Shown here one piece after another: positions 54,857 through 64,000 of a DNA stretch of 64,000 bases. Made by a program: the position numbers and the translations under genes. The stretch lies in NCBI GenBank assembly GCA_001599715.1, contig BCHU01000017.1:124001-188000 (forward strand), written 5' to 3'. Numbering within the stretch: position 1 is the stretch's first letter; each line of letters starts with the position of its first letter. A model generated the notes under the pieces. The model was not told the origin of the DNA and ran no database searches. It was given only the letters and a program-made list of their open reading frames with translations. This stretch comes from Phaeotremella fagi (Eukaryota; Basidiomycota; Tremellomycetes; Tremellales; Phaeotremellaceae).

Positions 54857-55342
54857 ATGGCAACAACAAACTTCTCTGAGATCATCACTAAGATCAGCAA
54901 AGACAGTTGTTATACCACTCACGATTTCCACGCGGAAGGAAGAACGATAGATCAAGTGTTCTGGTATAAGAATCCGCTATATCTCGAAACAACCCAAGAT
55001 CAAAACGACAACGGTGGTGGTACTCTCAAGAAAACGCTGATCCTCCGTCATTGGAAGAAAGATTCACGAAACCATCGAATGATCAGCGTGATTTCTGCCG
55101 ATTCGAACTGGCAGACTTCGGGTTTGGAGGAGCCAAAAGAATACGATATCTTGGCAAGTTCGGATAAAGTCGTTAGTCAAGAGTTGTGTTCAGCTTTCGC
55201 TGGACGTATCAATGAGACTATTGGGGAAACTGGAAAGGCTGGGAGTGAAGTCGAGACTGAGGTAGGAACTGAGGTCAAAGGGAAGGGCAAGGCGGAGGTC
55301 GAAGCTGTCGCTTCAGGTTCAGGTTCCGGTTCAGGTGCTTGA
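54857..55342 (+). CDS. Family D small protein, copy D8, with Ser-Gly tail
   Basis: Unrecognised intronless 161-aa protein. IITKISKDSCYTTHDFHAEG, aromatic FWYKNPLYLET in place of the usual Trp block, KKTLILRHW (cf. TSILRR), then YDILASSDKVVSQELCSAFA as strand-loop-helix. Unlike the others it has an added charged and Ser/Gly-rich tail (EVKGKGKAEVEAVASGSGSG) made by simple repeats. It is the last array member. Confidence 0.66.
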   Translation: MATTNFSEIITKISKDSCYTTHDFHAEGRTIDQVFWYKNPLYLETTQDQNDNGGGTLKKTLILRHWKKDSRNHRMISVISADSNWQTSGLEEPKEYDILASSDKVVSQELCSAFAGRINETIGETGKAGSEVETEVGTEVKGKGKAEVEAVASGSGSGSGA

Positions 55343-55802
55343 ACGTTTCAACTTGAATTTCATCCTGCATAAAAACTCCTTGGTAGTCGTTTGGTTGTCC
55401 TTTGTACGAGTAGTTGTGTAGTGTTCGGAGTATTGATGAATGTCTGGAGTAGTTGATGTTTTTACTTATGTAGTGTTCTGAGGATTGGTGAATATTTTGA
55501 TTCGTCGTGCAGTATCTGACGAGAAATCAACCAAATAAATGTGAAAATAACAGCAAGCATCCTAATGAGAATTAAATCTGAAAAACAGAACGAGGAATTG
55601 TAAAGAAATAGCCTAAAGAAATCTACAAAATAAAAATAAAATCAAAAAATCGACAGTAAAAGATAAATAACATGGGCCCAAACGAGTTAAGTATCGCCTT
55701 ACAAAAGAAGAACGGACAACCGTACCAAAAAAGAAAGAAATGAAGTGTTCTCCAAAAACGAAACGAGTTCGTTTCATCCTCCCCCACCCCCCGTTCCCAT
55801 CC
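55343..55802. other. Convergent spacer, D8 / membrane protein
   Basis: 460 bp between converging stops; A-rich around 55560-55740. Nothing recognised. Confidence 0.4.
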
Positions 55803-56891
55803 TTAACGACTTCTCAAATCAGCAGCCAATTCTTCAAGTGTAGGAACATGTTTAGCAGCGTCCGCACAAACTCTAGCCCAACCTGCGAGCACGTTGGAGC
55901 CCAAATTAAGAGCAGCAATCATCGTTGCGCTACCCTCTCGGACACCTAGGGTACCAGCTATCAAAGAGAGGATTCTTTGGATGAAATAGATGATGTTGTA
56001 TGCTAGTGCCCAATGTGGATTCGGTGCTTCGGGGTTTTTACTATAATTCGTCTGAGTTAAAAAAAAAGTTTAATGTAAAAATGAGGTAAAGACTTACCCC
56101 CAAGTTCTACAAACATCATAAGCGTCCACCAAATTCTTCAACGGTGTCAAAATAACAAACAACCCGATGATATCTTGAATAAAAGTCCAAACGAAAACCA
56201 AAACCACAAACAAAACTTTTTCAACCCTAGCCAAAAGTTTTTCAGCTCCATCCTTAATCTTCTGCCATCTAGTTCTATTATCAATATCCGCATCCCCGAA
56301 AAACCCAAATCGTCTCTGAATCCTAGTAGTGAACGAATCCAAAGATGGGATTTCAGGTTTATCGAATCCCCAAGATGAATTTCCTATGTTGGGGAGATAC
56401 CATGCCCCGTGGTTTGGTTCGTTGAATTTTCTTTTTCGGATGCAGAGGTCGGTTAGGGCTGCTAGGAAGGTTGTGTGGATGAAGGAACAGGTTCCAGCCC
56501 ATACTTTGAGGTATTCGGGGGATTTGGGATGAAGAGCGGCGATGGCGAAGAAGGTCGCTCCGGAGGAGACGAAGAGGTCGAGGAAGATCCAGGCTGGGGT
56601 GTTTAGCCAGGCTGGGAGTTTGGATTCGGGGGCGGCTGGGGGGGGGGGGGGGGGGTGAGTTAGTTTTAGTACGGCTTTTTTGAACGTTCGTAGATTGGGA
56701 AGGGATAACACGTGAAGTTTCAACGCGTCTTGTCGAATGATGTTGATTTGGATAGATAAGGGGGTTGCTGTCTACTTACAGCTTGTTTGACCTTTCGCTT
56801 GACTGAGGAGACCACTTCCTGCTCGCGAAGCTATGGCTGCTGCGGTAGGTGGTGGTTTGGAACTGGGGAGTAGCGGGGCTGTTTCGGACAT
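55803..56891 (-). CDS. Unrecognised four-helix membrane protein
   Basis: 295 aa, exons 56891-56780, 56635-56098, 56040-55803. The first intron ends with branch-like CTAAC, an 18-C tract and AG. A longer variant using an earlier AAG acceptor would read the C tract as poly-proline; both keep frame, and I prefer the standard acceptor. Predicted helices: WIFLDLFVSSGATFFAIAAL, YLKVWAGTCSFIHTTFLAAL, VLFVVLVFVWTFIQDIIGLF and LAYNIIYFIQRILSLIAGTL. N-terminus MSETAPLLPSSKPPP looks like a vacuolar/lysosomal acidic dileucine-type signal (ETAPLL). I do not recognise the family. Confidence 0.78.
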
Positions 56892-57320
56892 GTCCTCAAG
56901 ATCTAAGTGTCTATATTCTATGTATCCACAATTGGAGTGGTAGTGGGACTGATGAGTAGACTTGTTCTTACAGTTACAACTAAATCGAAAATGTACAACT
57001 ACTGACTGTGAATTAAAACCAAACAACCAAAAACCAATTCCTTTCACAGCTCTAAATAGATATTTTTTTCTTAAGCATACCTCCCTTTGTCAATACCAAG
57101 AGTCTGGGTCTGGGTCAGGTCCAAAAAATGAGGGTTTGAGGTGACTGACGAAAAGGAAAAACCCTTTGACAGGAACAAGTTCCGGCTGCCACGGAGATAC
57201 AGTACCAGTACGTGTACGGTACTTATGCCACGAGGTCCGTGCACAATGACAAATTCATACAATTATTCAACGATACAATCTAATCCCAATCCCAATCCCA
57301 ATGCAAATCACATCCATACA
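56892..57320. other. Spacer, membrane protein 5' / VHS-GAT gene 3'
   Basis: 429 bp. Contains a short CCCAAT tandem (about 57284-57303, three to four units). No coding signal supported. Confidence 0.4.
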
Positions 57321-59355
57321 CTAATTCATTAGATCAACTAAATCAGCAAATGCATCTTTCTTCTGTGGTTGGGTTGGAGGTTGTGGTTGTTGCTGTGGTG
57401 GTTGATTCGATCTAGGTGGTTGAGATTGTATAGGTCTGAATTGATTTGGTTGTTGAGTTTGAGGTTGTAACGTCGAAAATTGACCGTTGCCATTTCCATT
57501 GCCTAATCCATAACCTTGCGGTTGTAGAGGTGTAGAATTCATCCCTCCCATACCGCCGAAATTGCCATAAGATGTGGGTTGAGGTGAGATTGGTGCCATA
57601 CTGGTCATACCACCGAATAGGTTTGGTGATTGAGATTGGAATTGAGGTTGAGGTTGAGCAGGGGGTGATGACATGGTTTTGAAGAAATCCATTGGATTCT
57701 GTTTAACACCCCCACTCGTATACGACGGTCCAGGGGAAGGTGTAGTTGAAGGTGAAGGCGCTGAAAACAAATCCAATGGTAATCCAGAACTGGTCATTGC
57801 ACTCGTACTCGCACTTGAACTTTGAGGGGCGTCTGCGGGTAGAGACAAACCGCCATGTCCTGACATTGGAGCTTCGTCTTCGGCGAACGCGTCGAATTGA
57901 ATCAAATCTGCTGCTTTTTGATTGGGGTTGTTGCTAAGAGTTTGGTTAGATAAAGGATATAATGATTTGAAAGAACATACGCTTCCACCAATGCCTGGGC
58001 CTTGACCCAATCACCAGCCCTACAAGCCTCAAATCTTTCCAAAGCGTTGTTGATCAAGTCGTTGCACATGAGTAATCGATCTGAAAACATATGAGATAAA
58101 TTTCATTCAGTTCCAGAACTATCTCACTCACCCATCATACCCTCCCTTTCACCGGTATCCTCCTCAATCCACTTTTGAATCTTCGGTCTAGCACCTTTAC
58201 AAGCACCAGCAACCTGACTATACACATCACCGTCTAATCCAATCTTTTCCCCTTCATGAGCGTTATTCAGCATGTCGTTAAGTAGTATAGCTTTTTGTTG
58301 GACTTTGTCAAGTTCAGTGAGGGTTTGTGAGGCGTAATCAGGTGTTTTATCAGGTTCCTAACGTGAAATTCAGCTAATTTCTTCTTCAGTGGCAGGTCTA
58401 GCTCACAGCACCCGCCAAAGCTTTCATCAGTTCTTGAGCAGCTGCTAAATCCCTCGGTGTCCCTCGACGAATGAGTTCTTGTAATTTCTGGATTTGTCAG
58501 AAAAGGTCTTGAATCAACGCTTACAGCACTCTTAGCAGCTCTATCCTCTTCCTCCAATTCCTCGGGCGATTTCAAATTCTAACATAATTGTCAGCTGGTG
58601 ATGAAATGAATTCAGTTTCAAAAGCTCACCTCGTTAGGATTAGCGCTAGCCAGAGCACGAGTAGCGTCGAAGGATTTAAATCGATAACCTATCGTTTAGC
58701 CGCAATTCTAGACAGATTGTTACCTACCTTTATAACTCAACAACCTATGCATATCTCTGATATGAACCAAATCTTCCTTGTATTTTGATTGAACGCAAAG
58801 TGTATTTTTCCATTCATGTATCAACTGTTGAACGTCAGTAGGTAACCCCAATTGATTTATCCCAATGAAAACCAAAAAATTACCTCAAGAATTCTACCCA
58901 TCACACGACCTGTTACCATCGGAGGACGTTCAGGAAATCGTCTAACTAATTCATTGAGGAATTCTTTGGTTGAAATCTGTAAATGGAATGGATAACCGCA
59001 TGACGCTACTAAATGTTCTAATAGAGAGAGTGCAAGAAGTGATTGATTGGGGTTACGTGAATTTATATGAACGAGTAAGGCTTTGGTGGTATCTCTTGCA
59101 CTAGACGTTACATGAGTTATTTGATTTCTCAAATTAAAAATCAACAACTCACCTGTTAGCTTTCTTTCTATTAATGTATTCAGCTAATTCGACGTTGACT
59201 GCGTAGTTTGGTTCGGGGAGTGTTGGATCACAAGCTCGTTCTGATGGATGAAAGTAAGTTCCCAATCAATATCACTGGATATTCGTGGATTACTTACCAA
59301 CTAACGCTTGTATAGGAGTGAGACTTGCCCAAGGCCGAGCTGGCGCACCGAGCAT
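57321..59355 (-). CDS. VHS-GAT clathrin adaptor (GGA/TOM1-like)
   Basis: Endosome/trans-Golgi sorting adaptor, 530 aa. Ten exons: 59355-59298, 59240-59153, 59100-58884, 58824-58728, 58688-58630, 58578-58525, 58487-58407, 58357-58132, 58080-57981, 57933-57321. VHS domain (about 15-140): VERACDPTLPEPNYAVNVEL, LLALSLLEHLVASCGYPFHL, LIHEWKNTLC, HRLLSYKGYRF. GAT region (about 180-330): KLQELIRRGTPRDLAAAQEL, LNDMLNNAHEG, LLMCNDLINNALERFEACRA. A clathrin-box-like LIQFD follows, then a Gln/Pro/Gly-rich disordered tail ending DAFADLVDLMN. No GAE ear is seen, which fits TOM1/LSB5-like proteins or an ear-less GGA. Confidence 0.9.
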
Positions 59356-59704
59356 TACGTGGAATGGAGGAGGGTGCTAGGTGATGGGTGTTTTGTGTAT
59401 TTGTAAATTGATTTTTCTACTTCGAACTGATTGTGTCGTTGTCGATTCTAAGGACTTCCTTCCCCTTTGCTTGAATGTATGAAATGAAGAATGAATAGAT
59501 GTTGAAATTGGGATACCAGATAGATATAGATATGGATGGTGTTGATTGAATGACTTGGTATGGAGGATAGACGGAATCAAATTGTGCCACATTGATACAT
59601 TGTTCATTATTCCGAGGGGGGACCAAGGGGGGTGGTGTTGAGATTGAGATAAATAGATACCGTAGATATAGATATTCTTTCTATATCCATTCAATTAGAC
59701 AACC
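59356..59704. other. Divergent promoter, VHS-GAT / NDUFA9
   Basis: 349 bp between divergent starts. Nothing beyond A/T-rich ATAGATAT repeats near 59645-59685. Confidence 0.4.
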
Positions 59705-61303
59705 ATGGCTTCAACACGTCTAGGTAGGTTTTCAGTGTGACTATATACAACACAAATTTAACACCCTCTAGCCCCCCTCCTTCGAGCCAAACCAAAATCA
59801 ATTCCACGGCTTTCAATCAGAGTAAATCTCTTCCCCGTTCTCCCATAATATCTCTACTGAACCAACATAGTCCGCCCACGATCTAACAATCCAACAATCA
59901 CCCAACCCTTCCCACACACCCACACCAATAATCAAACACGGTCCACCAACCGGTGGAAGATCCTCAGTCTCAGGTCACACAGTCACAGTCTTTGGATGTA
60001 CCGGATTCCTAGGTCGTTATTTAGTTTCTAAAATCGCTAAAACCGGTAGTCAAGTTATCGTTCCTTATCGTGATGAAGACGAGAAAAGACATTTAAGAGT
60101 TATGGGTGATTTGGGTCAGATCGTTCCTATGGTGTGTCTTTCTTACAACTTTACAGTGGAATTGTTTTAATGACATATTACAGGAATGGGACGCTAGAAA
60201 TCCTGAGCAAATTCATGAATGCTTAAAACATTCTGATGTTGTTTACAATTTAGCTGGACGTGACTGGGAGACAAGGTCAGTAATGATTATCCAAGACTCG
60301 ATGGAATACTGATATCTAATAGGAACTTCTCTTTCGAGGATATCAACGTCGAGTAAGTCACTCTGCAAAAAACCCTTCAAACCCAATCTAACATCTCTCA
60401 GTATCGCCGGTCGAATCGCTTCAGTCGCCGCTCAATCCAACACTCCACGTCTAGTTCACGTTTCGCATATCAACGCATCACCCGATTCCGCTTCTGCATT
60501 CTATAGATCTAAATTCGCTGGTGAACGTGCTGTTAGAGATGCTTTCCCCGAAGCCACCATTGTTAGACCAGGACCTATGTTTGGACACGAAGATTGGTTA
60601 TTGAACGGTATTGCCCGTGAGTTAAAAATGCAGCTAGAATGTTTTCAGCCTTACTCATCGTTGTCTACAGAATACCCAATCCTCTTCAAACTAAACGAAG
60701 GAAGAACAAAAATCCTCCCAGTACACGTTTTAGACGTCGCTCAAGCTTTATCAACAATCCTAACAGCCCCAGTAACAAGTGTAGCTTCAACCTTCACCCT
60801 CCCAGGACCAGAACTACACACCTACAACACCCTCAGAGAACTAGTCAGCGCCATGACCCTAAAAACCGTTGATGCCCCAACACTCCCTAAACCAATAGCC
60901 AAACTCTTAGCGACGATCTTCAACAAATCAATGTGGTGGCCAACGATTTCACCTGATGAAGTGGAACGTAAATATATCGATGATATCGGAGTTCAAGCTT
61001 TCTTGGCGGGTGAGATACATGATCAACCTAGTGGTTGGGCTGTTAGTGGTGGTTTCGTGGAGGGTTCGAAAGGTGTTGATGGGGAGGATGTCAAGGGTTG
61101 GAAAGAACTTGATATCACACCTGATACCGTTGAGGAACATGCTATTAAATATTTGAGACGTTATAGAAGCTCGTACGTGACCAATCTTTATCATTTACAT
61201 ACTAGGGTGGCGCTAATCTGGATTTAACTTTAGGGCAAACTTCGATCTTCCAGTTGAGAATGTTAGACTAAGAACTCCAAAACCTTACCATGTAGTCGAG
61301 TAG
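59705..61303 (+). CDS. Mitochondrial complex I 40-kDa subunit, NDUFA9 type
   Basis: Accessory subunit of NADH:ubiquinone oxidoreductase in the mitochondrial inner membrane; atypical short-chain dehydrogenase fold with bound NADPH. Exons: 59705-59723 (19 nt), 59772-59821, 59871-60131, 60184-60275, 60323-60352 (30 nt), 60402-60616, 60671-61172, 61234-61303 (412 aa). The start [20 protein letters not shown] is a mitochondrial presequence spread over two exons. Rossmann motif [20 protein letters not shown], then [87 protein letters not shown] and [13 protein letters not shown]. All are NDUFA9 hallmarks. Confidence 0.94.
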
Positions 61304-61755
61304 GTGTAGAATATGCATGCATGATGTTGGATATGATCAATGCTGTGACCGAAACAATTTTCACGGGGTTCTCAAGTCACTCATTATCACCAGTCGGTCG
61401 CTGTTTCAAGAGAAGATCTTCCCATGACTCCATCGGTGGGACAATCTGCTTCGAGTGTACTGAACACCTCATCTGTCGAATGACATGCTTGCAGAGACTC
61501 TTTTCGACACTCTAACCCCCAATCTGATCACTGCAAAACCGTTTCTGATCATAACTACATACCTCTTTTCACATGGTAGAAGATCATGGAAAGATCCAAA
61601 CGACATCTTTTGTCATATCTCTTTTGTTCGCAGTTTTACTGACAAGCGCAGTAGGAAGACTTGTATAGTGAAAAGAAATTTCTTTCGATTGTCATTTACT
61701 CTTTATACTCTGTCATTGCATATCTATACTCACCCAACTACAGGAAGCCGACACG
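61304..61755. other. Spacer upstream of family E copy E1
   Basis: 452 bp. ATCATGGAAAGATCC at 61583-61597 recurs with one change upstream of E2. Nothing else supported. Confidence 0.4.
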
Positions 61756-62403
61756 ATGAGCGAGGACAATCAATTAACGCGATTAGACGAGAATCTCACC
61801 AACGCCCTAGAAAACCTCGAATCTGTTTTAATCAGTCTGAACCCAGAGAACTACACTTTAGACATCGTTCGACAACGCGTAAACTGTTTTATTGACGAGA
61901 GAAAGGATCGTAGTAACTTTCCAGAAGGGCAATCCGAAAGTAAATTACGCAGTAGGAAACGCAGCAAAGCCTGGATATCAAATATCACTCAAAACCTAAT
62001 TCATGCTATTGACAGTTTACCCAACACTCTTATCTTGGAAATATCTCATCGGGATGAATACTCAGAAAACTGGGAAAGTAAAGAAGAATTGCAAAATGGA
62101 GCGTTCGGTTATATAGCCCCAATCCGTGGTTTCCCATTACCCCATCAATTGACTTTATCATTTGGTATGGATGTCGATAGACAATCACCGTTATTCGGGT
62201 ACGACGGTCAGTTGCGAATCAAGGTTGATTCGCGATTTAAAGCCAACGTCGTCGAATTCGTCAAGTCTGAAATAAACAGTGTATTTGAGACTGGGGAAGA
62301 ATCGAAGTCAAAGGATTATTTTGGTTTCGTCGAATGTGTCAATGGAGAATTGGATCCTCAGGAGGAACAACTGAGTGCCACATTGTTTTTGGAGGAGGCT
62401 TGA
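61756..62403 (+). CDS. Family E protein, copy E1
   Basis: Unrecognised intronless 215-aa protein. N-terminal helical hairpin (NQLTRLDENLTNALENLESV, DIVRQRVNCFIDERKDRSNF), a second helix (WISNITQNLIHAIDSLPNTL), then a beta-rich part: ISHRDEYSENWESKEELQNG, HQLTLSFGMDVDR, and a strand-helix LRIKVDSRFKANVVEFVKSE. E2 has the same order. Soluble and acidic; no targeting signal. Lineage-specific by appearance. Confidence 0.72.
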   Translation: MSEDNQLTRLDENLTNALENLESVLISLNPENYTLDIVRQRVNCFIDERKDRSNFPEGQSESKLRSRKRSKAWISNITQNLIHAIDSLPNTLILEISHRDEYSENWESKEELQNGAFGYIAPIRGFPLPHQLTLSFGMDVDRQSPLFGYDGQLRIKVDSRFKANVVEFVKSEINSVFETGEESKSKDYFGFVECVNGELDPQEEQLSATLFLEEA

Positions 62404-62785
62404 ATACGATCGTGGAGGTGGAGTGAAACTTGGGATCATGATGTTTAAGAGAATCATATATTCTAGGTAGAGATAGTGGAATGATATGCAGTAGTTTTGC
62501 ACTTGGTGAATGCTCACTTGAGATATCCAAAATCAAAAATAAAATAAAATAAAATGATAATAATGACGTGCCAACCATCCTTTCAGTGGATGGAATATCA
62601 TGGAAAAATCCTTTGCCCATAAATCCTTTGTCGTTAATCTTTCGAAGAGCGCGGTGTTCAGACACTCAATCTGAATATCGTCTTCTCTTCCTCTTTCCCA
62701 CTTTGAAAATAACTTACTTGCAAATCAAAGAATTTCACACGTACGTTTCTAGCAGCTCGCTTCTTCTGATATTGAACAGACCATA
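62404..62785. other. Spacer between E1 and E2
   Basis: 382 bp. ATCATGGAAAAATCC at 62597-62611 aligns with the element upstream of E1 at a similar distance (about 160-175 nt) from the ATG. Confidence 0.4.
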
Positions 62786-63469
62786 ATGAGTGATCACGAA
62801 GAAACACAGTTAAACCAGTCAATTACCAAAGTTCTTGATGATTTCAAAACAGCTTTGGATAGTCTCAAATTAGAAAACAAAAGTCTTGATGTTCTTCAGC
62901 AAAAGGTAAAGCGTATCATTGCTGATCACAGAACTCGAGACAACTTGCCAGACAGTAAGGACCTTGGGATCATAGTCAGTTACCAAGAATCCGAAAAGAA
63001 ATACACGAATCTCTCTACTATCGCCAACAGTCTGATCGAAGACTTTCAATCATTGAAAGACACTCCGCTCACGTTCCAAGAAATCGAATTTGATGATTAC
63101 GAGAGTTTATGGGAAAGCAAACAGAAATTTTTTAGCGGTTTATTCAAATATGAAGATATTGATGACTCGTCTCCCTCCGAACACCATATCGCATTGTCGT
63201 TTCGACATGGTAGTGTAAACGACTCCGAAATTTACGGGTTCAGAGATCCTTTGAAACTCATGATGAATTCAGAAACGAAGGAGAACACCGTCAAGCATAT
63301 CATCACCGACTTGCCGAGGGTTTTTTATTATGGTGGCTGGTGCTCTTACATTGGTAATGGCAGTTTTAGCAGAGAAGGCATATCAATCGGTACCGGAGAG
63401 GAGGAAATCGCAGCTAGACTGTCCTTAGTAAAGTTATATAAGCGAAGAAGTTGTATCAGAATTCGATGA
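62786..63469 (+). CDS. Family E protein, copy E2
   Basis: Unrecognised intronless 227-aa paralogue of E1. LNQSITKVLDDFKTALDSLK, LDVLQQKVKRIIADHRTRDN and L, then FDDYESLWESKQKFFSGLFK (E1: DEYSENWESKEELQNG), HIALSFRHGSVNDSEIYGF, LKLMMNSETKENTVKHIITD. The C-terminal third carries more basic and aromatic residues than E1 and ends YKRRSCIRIR. No known domain recognised. Confidence 0.72.
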   Translation: MSDHEETQLNQSITKVLDDFKTALDSLKLENKSLDVLQQKVKRIIADHRTRDNLPDSKDLGIIVSYQESEKKYTNLSTIANSLIEDFQSLKDTPLTFQEIEFDDYESLWESKQKFFSGLFKYEDIDDSSPSEHHIALSFRHGSVNDSEIYGFRDPLKLMMNSETKENTVKHIITDLPRVFYYGGWCSYIGNGSFSREGISIGTGEEEIAARLSLVKLYKRRSCIRIR

Positions 63470-63555
63470 TTGTGTGGTGTCATGAATAAAAATGTGTACT
63501 TGTATGAAGAATCTTGATCATAATTATTGCAAACACCTACTGTTCCGGCTACAAC

Positions 63556-63577
63556 GCAAAGACGATGTCGTCTTTGC
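63556..63577. repeat. Perfect inverted repeat, 10-bp arms
   Basis: GCAAAGACGA, 2-nt gap TG, TCGTCTTTGC. It lies 87 nt after the E2 stop and before the E3 relic. Could be a transcript 3'-end hairpin or a protein-binding palindrome. Confidence 0.5.
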
Positions 63578-63696
63578 CAGAGACACAGGTCCCGCCTCCA
63601 TCAGGACAGCGACCATACGGTACCTACAGTAGCTTACATTGAGAGTGGCTTTTTTGACTTGAACAGACTATACTAGAACCAGTGATTTTGAAGAAT

Positions 63697-63885
63697 GACA
63701 AGTGCGCCAGTCAATTGCTCAAGTTCTTGATGATTTCTTTAAACAGTCTGACGTAGCAGCACAACAGGACAAAAGTGTTCATCTCCGTTCAAAGGCAGGT
63801 GAACAGTATCATGATCGAACACAAAAATCGAGACAACCTCGCATACGATAACGAGCTTGGACGAGCTTCGAATCAGTGCCTAACA
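63697..63885 (+). pseudogene. Family E relic E3
   Basis: RQSIAQVLDDFFKQSD aligns with E2 NQSITKVLDDFKTALD. After at least one frame change, QRQVNSIMIEHKNRDNL aligns with E2 QQKVKRIIADHRTRDNL, followed by AYDNELG (E2: PDSKDLG). The rest of the gene is missing or unrecognisable up to the window end. No start codon in place. Confidence 0.6.
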
Positions 63886-64000
63886 CCCCCGCGTCGTTGA
63901 TCATCGTCCATGAAGCTCAATATATGTAATTAGAATCAGTCAGTATAATTCAAAGACGTGCCCTGTTGCAAATGCTCCACCTCGACTGAGGCATTTAATG

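Larger units (their letters stand above)
48532..55342 (+). repeat. Tandem array of small-protein family D (eight copies)
   Basis: Eight same-strand units starting at 48532, 49720, 50560, 51501, 52399, 53089, 53918 and 54857, spaced 0.7-1.2 kb. Each opens with a helix, then an aromatic FY/FF pair, F-x-x-V, a conserved Trp, (S/T)-(S/T)-(I/L)-L, and ends with a strand-loop-helix. Two are clearly broken (49720, 51501) and one has a frame problem (53918). Spacers (48946-49719, 50084-50559, 50944-51500, 51888-52398, 52768-53088, 53500-53917, 54312-54856) hold no other supported gene; 49200-49450 may contain a further decayed copy. The 51.2-51.9 and 52.1-52.8 kb segments are a recent duplication including promoter DNA. 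Confidence 0.8.

Noticed and set aside
57284..57303. CCCAAT tandem, and AACCCA run near 13930, as telomere-like repeats
   Set aside because: Only three to four units each, internal to the window, and not the expected telomere unit.
1..64000. Transposons, tRNA, rRNA, CRISPR
   Set aside because: No transposase or reverse-transcriptase motifs, terminal repeats, cloverleaf genes or spaced direct repeats were seen by eye. Short tRNAs could be missed without a scanner.

Overview
This is nuclear DNA from a basidiomycete yeast, most likely a tremellomycete of the Cryptococcus/Kwoniella type. Genes are dense and lie on both strands, and nearly all conserved genes are cut by many 35-70 nt introns with GTRNGT donors and CTRAC/CTGAC branch sites. 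The gene set is typical of such fungi: KRE6/SKN1, condensin BRN1, MON1, arginine-specific carbamoyl-phosphate synthase, GT71 mannosyltransferase and an HXL1/HAC1-like bZIP. I rebuilt the exons by hand by requiring intact reading frames and family motifs; exon limits are given in the entries. No rRNA, tRNA, transposon or CRISPR was seen.

Layout. 1-3.7 kb: 5' part of a CSC1/OSCA channel gene (-), then KRE6/SKN1 (-). 4.7-13.4 kb: GNAT acetyltransferase (+), MFS sugar-type transporter (-), divergent Zn2Cys6 regulator (+), glycerophosphodiesterase (+) and inositol monophosphatase (+); the last four could form a glycerophosphoinositol/inositol catabolic cluster. 14-18.7 kb: unknown protein (-) and BRN1 (-). 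19.4-20.6 kb: serine-rich unknown (+). 21-23.8 kb: tandem small-protein family A (three copies, -). 24.5-26.4 kb: DHHC palmitoyltransferase (+). 26.8-28.2 kb: family B (two copies, +). 28.6-29.1 kb: small gene C (-). 29.9-32.2 kb: HSF-type regulator (-). 33.3-35.8 kb: GT71 mannosyltransferase (-). 36.4-38.3 kb: eIF2B gamma (-). 39.7-41.1 kb: HXL1/HAC1-like bZIP (+). 41.6-43.8 kb: MON1 (+). 44.2-46.0 kb: unknown (+). 46.3-47.9 kb: CPA1 with an arginine attenuator uORF (+). 48.5-55.3 kb: eight-copy tandem family D (+). 55.8-59.4 kb: membrane protein (-) and a VHS-GAT adaptor (-). 59.7-61.3 kb: NDUFA9-type complex I subunit (+). 61.8-63.9 kb: family E (two genes and a relic, +).

Three results stand out. 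(1) The bZIP gene carries two hairpins with CNGCNGN loops. Cutting both removes 125 nt and switches the frame into a new acidic C-terminus, the hallmark of Ire1-mediated HAC1/XBP1-type splicing. (2) The CPA1 leader encodes an arginine-attenuator-type peptide whose uORF is itself split by an intron. (3) Five unrecognised families of small, mostly intronless proteins lie in tandem arrays between housekeeping genes. They have shared promoters, frameshifted and nonsense copies and relics, so they look like young, fast-turnover, lineage-specific genes. Their function is unknown.
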